From assembly GCF_937960835.1 (NCBI RefSeq), contig NZ_CALGPC010000013.1, forward strand, positions 62,001 to 126,000: DNA of 64,000 bases, read 5' to 3'. Below the pieces are notes generated by a model. That model ran no database searches and was not told the origin of the DNA. It worked only from the letters and a program-made list of their open reading frames with translations. A program made the translations under genes and the position numbers. Positions within the stretch are counted from its first letter, which is position 1. Each line of letters starts with the position of its first letter. Source of the DNA: an uncultured Ferrovibrio sp. (GTDB lineage Bacteria > Pseudomonadota > Alphaproteobacteria > Ferrovibrionales > Ferrovibrionaceae). Below are positions 32,414 through 41,165 of the stretch, piece after piece.

Positions 32414-32713
32414 ATGGCCAAGGCCCCCAAGCTGAACGACCGCCCGCATGTCGTCACCGCCAACCATCTTTCCACCGGCGACGTGGTCTATCTGACAGCG
32501 CAAAACGAATGGAGCCGCGCCATCGCCGATGCCGTGATTGCGCCCAATGCAGAAGCCGCCGCAGCCTATCTCGCCGAGGCGGAAGAACAGGCCCGGCGCA
32601 ACATCGTCGTCGCGCCGTATCTGATCCCGGTCGATACGCAGGTTTCGCCCCCCAATCCGATCCAGTTCCGCGAGCGCATCCGCGCTTTCGGACCGACCAC
32701 CGAAGCCGCCTAG
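32414..32713 (+). CDS. DUF2849 domain protein
   Basis: A 99-residue protein of the DUF2849 family, recognised by HVVTANHLSTGDVVYLT, WSRAIADA and VVAPYLIPV. The family is largely alphaproteobacterial and nearly always sits between cysG and the sulfite reductase gene, as here (11 bp after cysG, 12 bp before cysI). Function is unknown; a role in sulfite reductase assembly or electron supply is inferred only from context. Confidence 0.88.
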   Translation: MAKAPKLNDRPHVVTANHLSTGDVVYLTAQNEWSRAIADAVIAPNAEAAAAYLAEAEEQARRNIVVAPYLIPVDTQVSPPNPIQFRERIRAFGPTTEAA

Positions 32714-32725
32714 TTGGAGGCAGCG

Positions 32726-34384
32726 ATGTACAAGTACGACCAGCTTGATCAGACCATCGTCGAAGAACGTGTCGCCCAGTTCCGCGACCAGGTGGCGCGC
32801 CGCATTGCCGGCGAGCTGAGCGAGGATGAATTCAAGCCGCTGCGCTTGCAGAACGGCCTCTATCTGCAGCTTCATGCCTATATGCTGCGGGTGGCCATTC
32901 CTTATGGCGTGCTGTCGTCGCGTCAGCTGCGGCAACTGGCGCATATCGCCTGCAGATATGACCGCGGCTGGGGCCACTTCACCACGCGGCAGAATATCCA
33001 GTTCAACTGGATCAAGCTGGAAGAGGCGCCGGATGCGCTGGCCGATCTGGCCAAGGTCCAGATGCATGCCATCCAGACCAGCGGCAACTGCATCCGCAAC
33101 ACCACCACGGATCAGTTTGCCGGCGCGGCAGCCGACGAGATCGAGGATCCGCGCGTGTGGTGCGAGATCATCCGGCAGTGGTCGACCTTCCATCCGGAAT
33201 TCAGCTTCCTGCCGCGCAAGTTCAAGATTGCGGTGACCGGCTCGCCCAACGACCGTGCGGCGGTGCGCGTGCACGATATCGGCCTGCGCATGCACAAGAA
33301 CGCGAGGGGCGAAGTCGGCTTCGAGGTGATTGTCGGCGGCGGCCTGGGCCGCACACCCTTCATCGGCAAGACGATCCGCGACTTTCTGCCCAAGCAGCAT
33401 CTGCTGAGCTATCTGGAAGCGATCCTGCGCGTCTACAACCAGTTCGGCCGCCGCGACAACATGTACAAGGCGCGCATCAAGGTTCTGGTGCATGAGATCG
33501 GCATCGAGGCCATGCGCGAGAAGGTCGAGGCCGAATGGCAGGCGATCAAGGATGGCGCGCTGCAATTGCCGCAGGATCTGGTCGACCAGATCGCCGCGCA
33601 TTTCGCCCCGCCGCCATTCGAGACGCTGCCGGCCGGCATCGCGCCGGAATACGCCCAGGCCTTCCGCACCGATTTCGAGTTCGGCCTCTGGGCACGCCGC
33701 AACACCGCCAAGCACAAGCAGCCGGGCTATGCCATCGTCACCATCTCGCTGAAGAAGGAAGGCGAGGCGCCGGGCGATGCCTCGGCCGAGCAGATGCAGG
33801 CCGTGGCCGACATCGCCGACCGCTATTCCTTCGGCGAGATCCGGGTGACGCATGAGCAGAACCTGGTCCTGCCGCATGTGAAACAGGCCGATCTGCCGGC
33901 GGTGTGGAGGGCGCTGAAAGCCTATGATCTGGCGACGCCGAATGTCGGCCTTGCCTCCGACATCATCGCCTGCCCGGGCCTGGATTACTGCGCGCTGGCC
34001 AATGCGCGATCGATCCCGGTGGCGCAGCAGATCGCGCTGCGCTTCAAGAACTGGGAGCGCGCCCATGACATCGGCGAGCTGAAGATCAAGATTTCCGGCT
34101 GCATCAATGCCTGCGGCCACCACCATGTCGGCCATATCGGCATCCTGGGTGTCGATAAGGCGGGCGAGGAATACTACCAGGTCACGCTGGGCGGCTCGGC
34201 CGACCAGAATGCCTCTTTGGGCGATCTGATCGGGCCGGGCCTGGATGCGCGCCAGGTGGTCGATGCCATCGACGCCATCGTCGAAACCTATCTGCGTATC
34301 CGCCAGAAGGACGAGATCTTCCTCGATACCTATCGCCGCGTCGGCCTCAAGCCGTTCAAGGAGGCTGTCTATGCCGCTGCTTAA
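32726..34384 (+). CDS. cysI: Sulfite reductase, siroheme [4Fe-4S] hemoprotein
   Basis: A 552-residue nitrite/sulfite reductase hemoprotein. Cluster and siroheme ligands are in CPGLDYCALANARSIP and SGCINACGHHHVGHIG, and the N-terminal NCIRNTTTDQFAG region matches the sulfite reductase fold. The start MYKYDQLDQ follows TTGGAGG. It reduces sulfite to sulfide. No cysJ flavoprotein is in this operon, so the electron donor is probably ferredoxin or an associated protein. The next gene overlaps its end by 14 bases. Confidence 0.94.
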   Translation: MYKYDQLDQTIVEERVAQFRDQVARRIAGELSEDEFKPLRLQNGLYLQLHAYMLRVAIPYGVLSSRQLRQLAHIACRYDRGWGHFTTRQNIQFNWIKLEEAPDALADLAKVQMHAIQTSGNCIRNTTTDQFAGAAADEIEDPRVWCEIIRQWSTFHPEFSFLPRKFKIAVTGSPNDRAAVRVHDIGLRMHKNARGEVGFEVIVGGGLGRTPFIGKTIRDFLPKQHLLSYLEAILRVYNQFGRRDNMYKARIKVLVHEIGIEAMREKVEAEWQAIKDGALQLPQDLVDQIAAHFAPPPFETLPAGIAPEYAQAFRTDFEFGLWARRNTAKHKQPGYAIVTISLKKEGEAPGDASAEQMQAVADIADRYSFGEIRVTHEQNLVLPHVKQADLPAVWRALKAYDLATPNVGLASDIIACPGLDYCALANARSIPVAQQIALRFKNWERAHDIGELKIKISGCINACGHHHVGHIGILGVDKAGEEYYQVTLGGSADQNASLGDLIGPGLDARQVVDAIDAIVETYLRIRQKDEIFLDTYRRVGLKPFKEAVYAAA

Positions 34385-34880
34385 AGCCGGACAGATCGTT
34401 GACGATCCCTGGATCAGGGTGGCCGAGGATGCCGCCCTGCCGGATGACCAGCCGGTTCTGATCACGCATGCGCGCTGGGAAGCCGAGAAGGAAGCGCTGA
34501 GCCAGCGCAACGCGCCGCTGGGGATCATTCTGCCCAACAGCCTGGATGTGCTGGGCTTCGGCGCCGAGGCGGGCCGGTTCAGCGTGATCGTCCTGAGCTT
34601 TCCGAAATTCTCAGACGGCCGCGCCTATAGCCAGGCGCGCCTGCTGCGCGAGCGTTTCGGCTATATTGGCGAACTGCGCGCCAGTGGCGATGTGCTGCGT
34701 GATCAGTTGCTGCACATGCACCGCTGCGGTTTTGATGCCTTTGAGATCGCCCGCGCGGATGCTGCTGAGATTTTTGCCAAAGCACTGGCCGCCTACAGCG
34801 CCTATTACCAGCCGACCGGCAGTTCGCCGCAAACCGTCTGGGCGCAGCGTCTGCGGCAGCGGCAGGAGGCAGCGCAATGA
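34371..34880 (+). CDS. DUF934 family protein, sulfite reductase-associated
   Basis: A 169-residue protein with the DUF934 pattern GIILPNSLDVLGF, VIVLSFPKFSDGRAYSQARLLRERFGYIGELRASGDVLRDQLLHMHRCGFDAFEI. The family sits beside cysI in many proteobacteria and is annotated only as an oxidoreductase-associated protein. It starts inside the end of cysI (14-base overlap) and overlaps cysH by ATGA, so translation of the three is coupled. A role in sulfite reduction is inferred. Confidence 0.88.
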   Translation: MPLLKAGQIVDDPWIRVAEDAALPDDQPVLITHARWEAEKEALSQRNAPLGIILPNSLDVLGFGAEAGRFSVIVLSFPKFSDGRAYSQARLLRERFGYIGELRASGDVLRDQLLHMHRCGFDAFEIARADAAEIFAKALAAYSAYYQPTGSSPQTVWAQRLRQRQEAAQ

Positions 34881-35620
34881 CCGCGCTGGCGCTGACCACC
34901 GTCGATCTGGGCGAATACGCCGCCTCGCTGAATGCGCGTCTGCAAGGCCGCAAGGCCGAGTCGATTCTGGAAATCGCCATCCGCGAGCTGTTTCCGGGCG
35001 AGATTGCGCTGGTTTCATCCTTTGGCGCCGAAGCCGCCGTGCTGCTGCATATGGTCGCGCAGATCGACCGCGCCACGCCGGTTCTGTTTCTTGATACCGG
35101 CAAGCTGTTTGATGAGACCTTGCGCTATCGCGACGAAATCGCCGCCAGGCTCAAGCTGGCGGACTTGCGGGTGCTGACGCCTGATCCCAAGGCGCTGGCC
35201 ATCAACGATGACGGCGGCACTCTGTGGTTCCGCGACGCCGAAGCCTGCTGCCGCATCCGCAAGGTCGAGCCGCTGCAGCGCGGCCTGAAGCCCTTCTCCG
35301 CCTGGATCAACGGCCGCAAGCGCTTTCAGGCGGCGACGCGCAAATCGATTCCCCTGGTCGAGGCCGATGGCGCGCGGCTGAAATTCAATCCGCTGGCCGA
35401 CTGGGGTCCGGCAAAGATCAAAGCCTATTTCCAGGCGCATGATCTGCCGCGCCATCCGCTGGTCGCGCAGGGCTATCCCTCAATTGGCTGCGCGCCCTGC
35501 ACGCATCCGGTTGCGGAAGGCGAAGATCCGCGCTCCGGCCGCTGGCGCGGCCAGGACAAGACCGAATGCGGCATCCATGTCGTGTCCGCCATCGCAACAC
35601 CTGCTCAAGCCGACGAGTAA
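34877..35620 (+). CDS. cysH: Adenylyl-sulfate (APS)-type reductase
   Basis: A 247-residue CysH. Besides the catalytic ECGIH cysteine near the C-terminus, it has the CC (EACCRIRKVEPL) and CxxC (GCAPCTH) pairs that bind a [4Fe-4S] cluster. That pattern indicates APS reductase rather than the cluster-free PAPS reductase of enterobacteria. It reduces activated sulfate to sulfite using thioredoxin. SSFGAEAAVLLHM is the nucleotide-binding PP-loop. Start overlaps DUF934 (ATGA). Confidence 0.93.
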   Translation: MTALALTTVDLGEYAASLNARLQGRKAESILEIAIRELFPGEIALVSSFGAEAAVLLHMVAQIDRATPVLFLDTGKLFDETLRYRDEIAARLKLADLRVLTPDPKALAINDDGGTLWFRDAEACCRIRKVEPLQRGLKPFSAWINGRKRFQAATRKSIPLVEADGARLKFNPLADWGPAKIKAYFQAHDLPRHPLVAQGYPSIGCAPCTHPVAEGEDPRSGRWRGQDKTECGIHVVSAIATPAQADE

Positions 35621-35630
35621 GACCAAAGCC

Positions 35631-36428
35631 ATGCGCGACGATCTCGACGCCTTGGAGGCACAAAGCATCTACATCCTCCGCGAGGCCTATAGCCGCATCA
35701 AGCCGCTGGCCATGCTGTGGTCGCTCGGCAAGGACTCGAATGTGATGATCTGGCTGGCCAAGAAGGCCTTTCTCGGCAAGGTGCCCTTTCCGGTAGCGCA
35801 TCTGGATACCGGTCTGGAATTTCCCGAGACCTATGCCTTCCGCGACCGCTACGCCAAGGAATGGGATCTGGAACTGATCGCCGACGACTGCCCGCCGCTG
35901 GAGGCGACCGATCCGAGCCTGCCGCACAACTCGCGCATCGCCGCCCGCAAGACGCTGGGCCTGCGCCAGGCCATCGACCGCTACGGGTTCAAGGGCATCA
36001 TCGCCGGCATCCGCCGCGACGAGCAGGCGACCCGGGCGAAGGAACGCGTCTTCAGCCCGCGCGCCGATGACGGCGCCTGGGACTTCCGCGACCAGCCGCC
36101 GGAATTGTGGGACCATTTCGCCGCCAGCCTGCCGCCGGGGGTCCATATGCGCATCCATCCCCTGCTGCATTGGACGGAACTCGACATCTGGCGCTACATC
36201 CAGCGCGAGGGCATTCCGGTCGTGCCGCTGTATTTCGCCAAGAACGGCAAGCGCTACCGCTCGCTGGGCGAGGTCGGCATCACCTTCCCGATCGACAGCA
36301 ATGCCGCGACGATCGCCGAGATCATCGACGAACTGGAAGCGACCCGCGAGCCGGAACGCGCTGGCCGCGCCATGGACCATGATTCGGAGGATGCTTTCGA
36401 GCGCCTGCGCGTCGCCGGCTATATGTGA
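35631..36428 (+). CDS. cysD: Sulfate adenylyltransferase small subunit
   Basis: CysD, 265 residues, forms ATP sulfurylase with the CysN part of the next gene. The start MRDDLDALEAQSIYILREAY is diagnostic; AMLWSLGKDSNVMIWLA is the PP-loop and HLDTGLEFPETYAFRD follows. The RBS is poor (AGACCAAAGCC), but an earlier in-frame start would overlap cysH with unrelated sequence. It lies 10 bp after cysH. Confidence 0.95.
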   Translation: MRDDLDALEAQSIYILREAYSRIKPLAMLWSLGKDSNVMIWLAKKAFLGKVPFPVAHLDTGLEFPETYAFRDRYAKEWDLELIADDCPPLEATDPSLPHNSRIAARKTLGLRQAIDRYGFKGIIAGIRRDEQATRAKERVFSPRADDGAWDFRDQPPELWDHFAASLPPGVHMRIHPLLHWTELDIWRYIQREGIPVVPLYFAKNGKRYRSLGEVGITFPIDSNAATIAEIIDELEATREPERAGRAMDHDSEDAFERLRVAGYM

Positions 36429-36443
36429 GCGGGGCTCGCTGCG

Positions 36444-38354
36444 ATGACCGTCGTCGATCTCGCCATCCACCCCAAGGCCGATCTGAGCCGCCCCGGCCTG
36501 CAGCGCGGGCGCGCCTTTCCCATCGTCATTGTCGGCCATGTCGATCATGGCAAGTCGACTCTCGTTGGCCGCCTGCTGCATGACACGGATTCGCTGCCGG
36601 CTGGAAAGCTTGAGCAGATCAAGGCGGTTTCGGAAAAGCGCGGCCTCGGTTTCGAATGGTCCTTCCTGCTGGATGCGCTGCAGGTTGAGCGCGACCAGGG
36701 CATCACCGTCGACACGACGCAGATCTGGTTCACCACCAGTGCACGCCGCTATGTGATCATCGATGCGCCCGGCCACAAGGAATTCTTGAAGAACATGGTG
36801 ACCGGCGCCGCCCAGGCCGATGCCGCGATCCTTGTGGTCGATGCAGCGCAGGGCCTGGCCGAGCAGACCAAGCGCCATGCTTATCTCTTGCATCTGCTGG
36901 GCATCCGGCAGGTTGCCGTCGCCATCAACAAGATCGACCTCATCGACAATGACGCGGCGCGCTTCCATGCCGTGGCCGAAGCCGTGCGCGGCTATCTTGC
37001 CGATATCGGCATCGAAGTCGCCGCCCTGGTGCCGGTCTCGGCCCGTCAGGGCGACAATATCGCGCAGCGCAGCGCCGCCACCGCCTGGTATCGCGGGCCG
37101 ACCCTGATCGATGCGCTCGACGCCTTCACCCCGCGCGCTCTAGCACTGGAGCAGCCGCTGCGCCTGCCGGTGCAGGACCTCTACCGCATCGGCGAGCGCC
37201 GCGTGGTGGTCGGCCGCATCGAAAGCGGCCGCCTGAAAGTCGGCGATCGCGTCCGGTTTGCACCGATGGGGCGCGAGGCCACGGTGGCTTCGCTGGAAGC
37301 CTGGCGGGGGCCGGCGGCAACCAATGCGCCAAGCACGGAGGCTATCGCCGGTGATAGCGTGGCTTTCACCTTGGACGAAGACGTTTTCGTCGAACGCGGC
37401 GCCCTGATAAGCCTGCCCGATCAGAAGCCCCGCGAGGCCAACCGTATCACGGCACGGCTTTTCTGGCTGGACCGCGAGCCGCTGCGCCAAGGCGACCGCC
37501 TGACGCTCAAGATCGGCACGGCGGAACGCGAGGTGGAAGTCGAGGCGATCACCGAATCGCTGGATGTCGAAAGCCTCGACGCGCGGCCTGCGAACGAAAT
37601 TGAGCGCAACGGCGTGGCGCGTGTGGTACTGCGCAGCCGCCGCCCCCTTGCCCTTGATCTATATGACGAACTGCCGCGCACCGGCCGCGGCGTGCTGATC
37701 CGTGGGCCGCAGATCGCCGGCGGCCTGGTGATCGAGCAGGCCCAATCGGTGACCAACAACATCGTCGCCGTGAGCCAAAGCGTAACCGCCGCCGACCGCG
37801 CGCGGGCCAATGGCCATCGCGGCGGCGTCGCCTGGCTGACCGGTCTGTCGGGCGCCGGCAAGTCGACGCTGGCCATGGCTGCCCAGCGTGAGCTGTTCAA
37901 CCGCGGCCGGCAGGTTGTCGTGCTGGATGGCGACAATCTGCGCCATGGGCTCAATCGCGATCTCGGCTTCTCTGCGGCTGATCGCCTGGAGAATATCCGC
38001 CGCATCGCCGAGGTGGCCAAGCTGATGGCCAATGCCGGGCAGATCGTCATCGTCTCGGCCATCAGCCCATTGAAGCGGCATCGCGACCTGGCGCGCAGCA
38101 TCATCGGCGCCGATTTCCATGAGATTCACGTGCATGCAGATCTCGCGACCTGCGAATCGCGCGATCCCAAGGGCCTGTATGAGCGCGCGCGGGCCGGAAA
38201 GATCGCAGAATTTACCGGCATATCCGCGCCTTATGAGATACCGGCGCAACCGGCGCTGGCAATCGACACCGCAACTCTGCCATTGCAAGACGCGGGGTCA
38301 CTTCTGATAAACTACATCGAGGACAGGCTCGCCAGCGGTCCCGTGACAACCTGA
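36444..38354 (+). CDS. cysNC: Bifunctional sulfate adenylyltransferase subunit 1/APS kinase
   Basis: A 636-residue fusion. Residues about 1-430 are CysN, a GTPase of the EF-Tu type (GHVDHGKSTLVGRLLHDT, DAPGHKEFLKNM, INKIDLID) that drives ATP sulfurylation. Residues about 440-630 are APS kinase CysC (GLSGAGKSTLAMAAQ, LDGDNLRHGLNRDLGF, ISPLKRHRDLAR). The fused kinase makes PAPS, although CysH here looks like an APS reductase, so PAPS may serve sulfation. It follows cysD by 15 bp. Confidence 0.95.
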   Translation: MTVVDLAIHPKADLSRPGLQRGRAFPIVIVGHVDHGKSTLVGRLLHDTDSLPAGKLEQIKAVSEKRGLGFEWSFLLDALQVERDQGITVDTTQIWFTTSARRYVIIDAPGHKEFLKNMVTGAAQADAAILVVDAAQGLAEQTKRHAYLLHLLGIRQVAVAINKIDLIDNDAARFHAVAEAVRGYLADIGIEVAALVPVSARQGDNIAQRSAATAWYRGPTLIDALDAFTPRALALEQPLRLPVQDLYRIGERRVVVGRIESGRLKVGDRVRFAPMGREATVASLEAWRGPAATNAPSTEAIAGDSVAFTLDEDVFVERGALISLPDQKPREANRITARLFWLDREPLRQGDRLTLKIGTAEREVEVEAITESLDVESLDARPANEIERNGVARVVLRSRRPLALDLYDELPRTGRGVLIRGPQIAGGLVIEQAQSVTNNIVAVSQSVTAADRARANGHRGGVAWLTGLSGAGKSTLAMAAQRELFNRGRQVVVLDGDNLRHGLNRDLGFSAADRLENIRRIAEVAKLMANAGQIVIVSAISPLKRHRDLARSIIGADFHEIHVHADLATCESRDPKGLYERARAGKIAEFTGISAPYEIPAQPALAIDTATLPLQDAGSLLINYIEDRLASGPVTT

Positions 38355-38410
38355 GCCTGGTACAGGCCGGTTCCGTCATTCACGTCGCCAACCAGAGAAG
38401 GAGAGACGAC

Positions 38411-39427
38411 ATGAGACGCGTCATTGGGATCATTGCGTCCATCGCAATGGCGGCAGGGGCCGCCGCGCTGTCTCCCGCTGCCTGGGCGCAGAAGCCTCTG
38501 ACGTTGCTGAACGTGTCTTACGATCCGACACGCGAGCTGTATCACGATGTGAATACCCAGTTCATCAAGGCCTGGCAGATGCAGACCGGCCAGAAGCTGA
38601 CGATCCGGCAAAGCCATGGCGGTTCGGGCAAGCAGGCCCGCTCGGTGATCGATGGGCTGGAAGCCGATGTGGTAACCCTGGCGCTGGCTTACGATATCGA
38701 CGAGATCGCGGCCCGCGGCCTGATCGCGCCTGATTGGCAGAAAAGGCTGCCGGATAATTCTTCGCCTTATACATCGACCATTGTCTTCCTGGTGCGCAAG
38801 GGCAATCCGAAGGGCATCAGGGATTGGGACGACCTGATCCAGCCGGGCGTGAAGGTGATCACGCCGAATCCGAAAACCTCGGGCGGCGCACGCTGGAACT
38901 ATCTCGCCGCCTGGGGCTATGCCGAGGAGAAAGGCGGCAGTGCGGACGCCGCCCGCGATTTCGTGCAGAAGCTCTATCGCAACGTGCCGGTGCTGGATAC
39001 CGGCGCGCGCGGCGCCACCATCACCTTCGTCCAGCGCGGCATCGGCGATGTTTTCTTGAGCTGGGAGAATGAAGCCTTCCTGGCGATCAACGAACTGGGC
39101 AAGGACAAGTTCGAGATCATTGTCCCGAGCATTTCGATCCTGGCGGAACCGCCGGTGGCCGTGGTCGACAAGGTTGTCGACAAGCACGGCAGCCGCAAGG
39201 CCGCTGAGGCCTATCTGAACTTCCTATACACGCCGGAAGGCCAGGAGATTGCAGCGAGGCACTACTATCGTCCGCGCAATGCCGAGGTCGCCGCCAGATT
39301 CGCCCATGTCTTTCCGAAGGTGAATCTGTTTACCATCGATGAGCGCTTTGGCGGATGGACCAAGGCGCAGCCGGAGCATTTTGGCGATGGCGGCACCTTC
39401 GATCGTATCTACAAGCCGAGCAACTAA
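38411..39427 (+). CDS. sbp: Sulfate ABC transporter periplasmic binding protein
   Basis: A 338-residue protein with a Sec signal peptide ending AAWAQ and a Sbp/CysP-type mature domain (LLNVSYDPTRELYHDVN, QSHGGSGKQARSVIDGLEADVVTLAL, NPKTSGGARWNYLAAWG, sulfate-contact residues). It delivers sulfate or thiosulfate to CysTWA. It begins 57 bp after cysNC with GAAGGAGAG, and cysT begins immediately at its stop. Confidence 0.95.
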   Translation: MRRVIGIIASIAMAAGAAALSPAAWAQKPLTLLNVSYDPTRELYHDVNTQFIKAWQMQTGQKLTIRQSHGGSGKQARSVIDGLEADVVTLALAYDIDEIAARGLIAPDWQKRLPDNSSPYTSTIVFLVRKGNPKGIRDWDDLIQPGVKVITPNPKTSGGARWNYLAAWGYAEEKGGSADAARDFVQKLYRNVPVLDTGARGATITFVQRGIGDVFLSWENEAFLAINELGKDKFEIIVPSISILAEPPVAVVDKVVDKHGSRKAAEAYLNFLYTPEGQEIAARHYYRPRNAEVAARFAHVFPKVNLFTIDERFGGWTKAQPEHFGDGGTFDRIYKPSN

Positions 39428-40285
39428 GTGGCGTCGACTTTTCTCTCCCGTCTGCCTTTCCGGCCAAAGCCCAGTGTGATTCCCGGCTTCGGGATCACCC
39501 TGGGCCTCAGCCTGCTATGGCTCACCCTTCTTGTGCTGATTCCGCTGGCCAGCCTGTTTCTCAAATCGGCGACGCTGGGCTGGGAGCCGTTCTTTAACAC
39601 CATCACTGCGCCACGCGTGCTGGCAGCGCTGCGGCTCAGCTTCGGTGCGGCGCTGATCGCGGCTGCGATCAACGGCGTTTTGGGCCTGCTGGTCGCCTGG
39701 GTGCTGGTCCGCTACGACTTTCCCGGCCGGCGCCTGGTCGATGCGCTGGTCGACATCCCCTTCGCCCTGCCGACCGCCATTGCCGGCATCGCGCTGACCA
39801 CGCTGTGGGCCGAGAATGGCTGGCTGGGCGCTCTGCTGGCGCCGCTTGGGATCAAGGTTTCCTTCACGCCGCTCGGCATCATCGTGGCGCTGGTCTTTAT
39901 CGGACTGCCCTTCGTGGTGCGGACCGTGCAGCCAGTGCTGCAGGATTTCGACAAGGAAGTGGAAGAGGCCGCCGAAAGCCTTGGCGCCTCGTCCTGGCAG
40001 ATCTTCAGCAAGGTGATCTGGCCCAGCATCATGCCGGCGACGCTGACCGGCTTTGCGCTTGCCTTCGCCCGCGCACTGGGCGAATACGGCTCGGTGATCT
40101 TCATTGCCGGCAACCTGCCGATGGTGTCTGAGATCGCGCCGCTGCTGATCGTCATCAAGCTGGAGGAGTTCGCCTATGCGGAGGCCACGGCGATTGCCGC
40201 GATCATGCTGATCGCCTCCTTCCTGCTGCTTCTGGCGATCAACATCCTGCAGCGCTGGTCCGAGCGCCGCGAGCAACGAGGCTGA
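39428..40285 (+). CDS. cysT: Sulfate/thiosulfate ABC transporter permease CysT
   Basis: A 285-residue inner-membrane permease with about six helices. The EAA-loop region EVEEAAESLGASSWQIFSKVIWPSIMPATLTGFALAFARALGEYGSVIFIAGN is conserved for CysU/CysT. It uses GTG directly after the sbp TAA, with no intervening base, implying coupling. It pairs with CysW. Confidence 0.93.
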   Translation: MASTFLSRLPFRPKPSVIPGFGITLGLSLLWLTLLVLIPLASLFLKSATLGWEPFFNTITAPRVLAALRLSFGAALIAAAINGVLGLLVAWVLVRYDFPGRRLVDALVDIPFALPTAIAGIALTTLWAENGWLGALLAPLGIKVSFTPLGIIVALVFIGLPFVVRTVQPVLQDFDKEVEEAAESLGASSWQIFSKVIWPSIMPATLTGFALAFARALGEYGSVIFIAGNLPMVSEIAPLLIVIKLEEFAYAEATAIAAIMLIASFLLLLAINILQRWSERREQRG

Positions 40286-40286
40286 C

Positions 40287-41159
40287 ATGGCGGGTGCTGC
40301 ATCGACTTTCCGCGGGACTGCGAAACCGGTGGAGCGGCCGGGCGCCTGGATCGGGCGCTGGCTGCTGATCGCGCTGGCGCTGCTTTTCCTTGGCATGTTC
40401 ATCGTCCTGCCGCTGGTGATCGTCTTTGCCGAGGCCTTCCGGCAGGGCTGGATGGTCTATCTCGCGGCGCTGACCGAGCCGGACGCGCTGTCTGCCATCT
40501 GGCTGACCCTGCTGACGGCGGCCATCGTGGTGCCCTGCAACCTCATCTTCGGCCTGCTGGCTGCCTGGGCCATCGCCAAGTTCGAATTCCGCGGCAAGAG
40601 TTTCCTCGTCACACTGATCGACCTGCCGTTTTCGGTCTCGCCGGTGATCTCGGGCCTGGTCTTCGTCCTGCTGTTCGGTTTGCAGGGCTGGTTCGGCCCG
40701 TGGCTGCGCGAGCATGACCTGAAGATCGTTTTTGCCGTGCCCGGCATCGTGCTGGCGACGATGTTCGTCACCTTCCCCTTCGTGGCGCGCGAGCTGATCC
40801 CGATGATGCAGGAACAGGGCACGACGGAAGAGGAAGCCGCGATTTCGCTGGGCGCTTCGGGATGGCAGACCTTCTGGCGCGTCACCCTGCCGAATGTGCG
40901 CTGGGCCTTGCTCTACGGTGTGCTGCTTTGCAATGCGCGCGCGATGGGCGAGTTCGGCGCGGTGTCGGTCGTCTCCGGTCATGTGCGCGGCCTGACCAAC
41001 ACCATGCCGCTGCATGTCGAGATCCTCTACAACGAATACAATTTCGTCGCGGCCTTCGCGGTGGCGTCGCTGCTGGCGCTGCTGGCCATTGTTACCTTGG
41101 TGGCCAAGACGGTTCTGGAATGGCGCTTGTCGCGCGACATCAAGCACAAGGCGGGCTGA
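40287..41159 (+). CDS. cysW: Sulfate/thiosulfate ABC transporter permease CysW
   Basis: A 290-residue permease, six predicted helices, with the EAA motif TEEEAAISLGASGWQTFWRVTLPNVRWALLYGVLLCNARAMGEFGAVSVVSGHVRG typical of CysW. The ATG follows cysT by one base. It forms the membrane channel with CysT. Confidence 0.94.
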   Translation: MAGAASTFRGTAKPVERPGAWIGRWLLIALALLFLGMFIVLPLVIVFAEAFRQGWMVYLAALTEPDALSAIWLTLLTAAIVVPCNLIFGLLAAWAIAKFEFRGKSFLVTLIDLPFSVSPVISGLVFVLLFGLQGWFGPWLREHDLKIVFAVPGIVLATMFVTFPFVARELIPMMQEQGTTEEEAAISLGASGWQTFWRVTLPNVRWALLYGVLLCNARAMGEFGAVSVVSGHVRGLTNTMPLHVEILYNEYNFVAAFAVASLLALLAIVTLVAKTVLEWRLSRDIKHKAG

Positions 41160-41165
41160 GACGCC

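Noticed and set aside
32249..34537. 762-residue antisense frame over cysI
   Set aside because: Shadow of the cysG end, DUF2849 and cysI coding; no family character.
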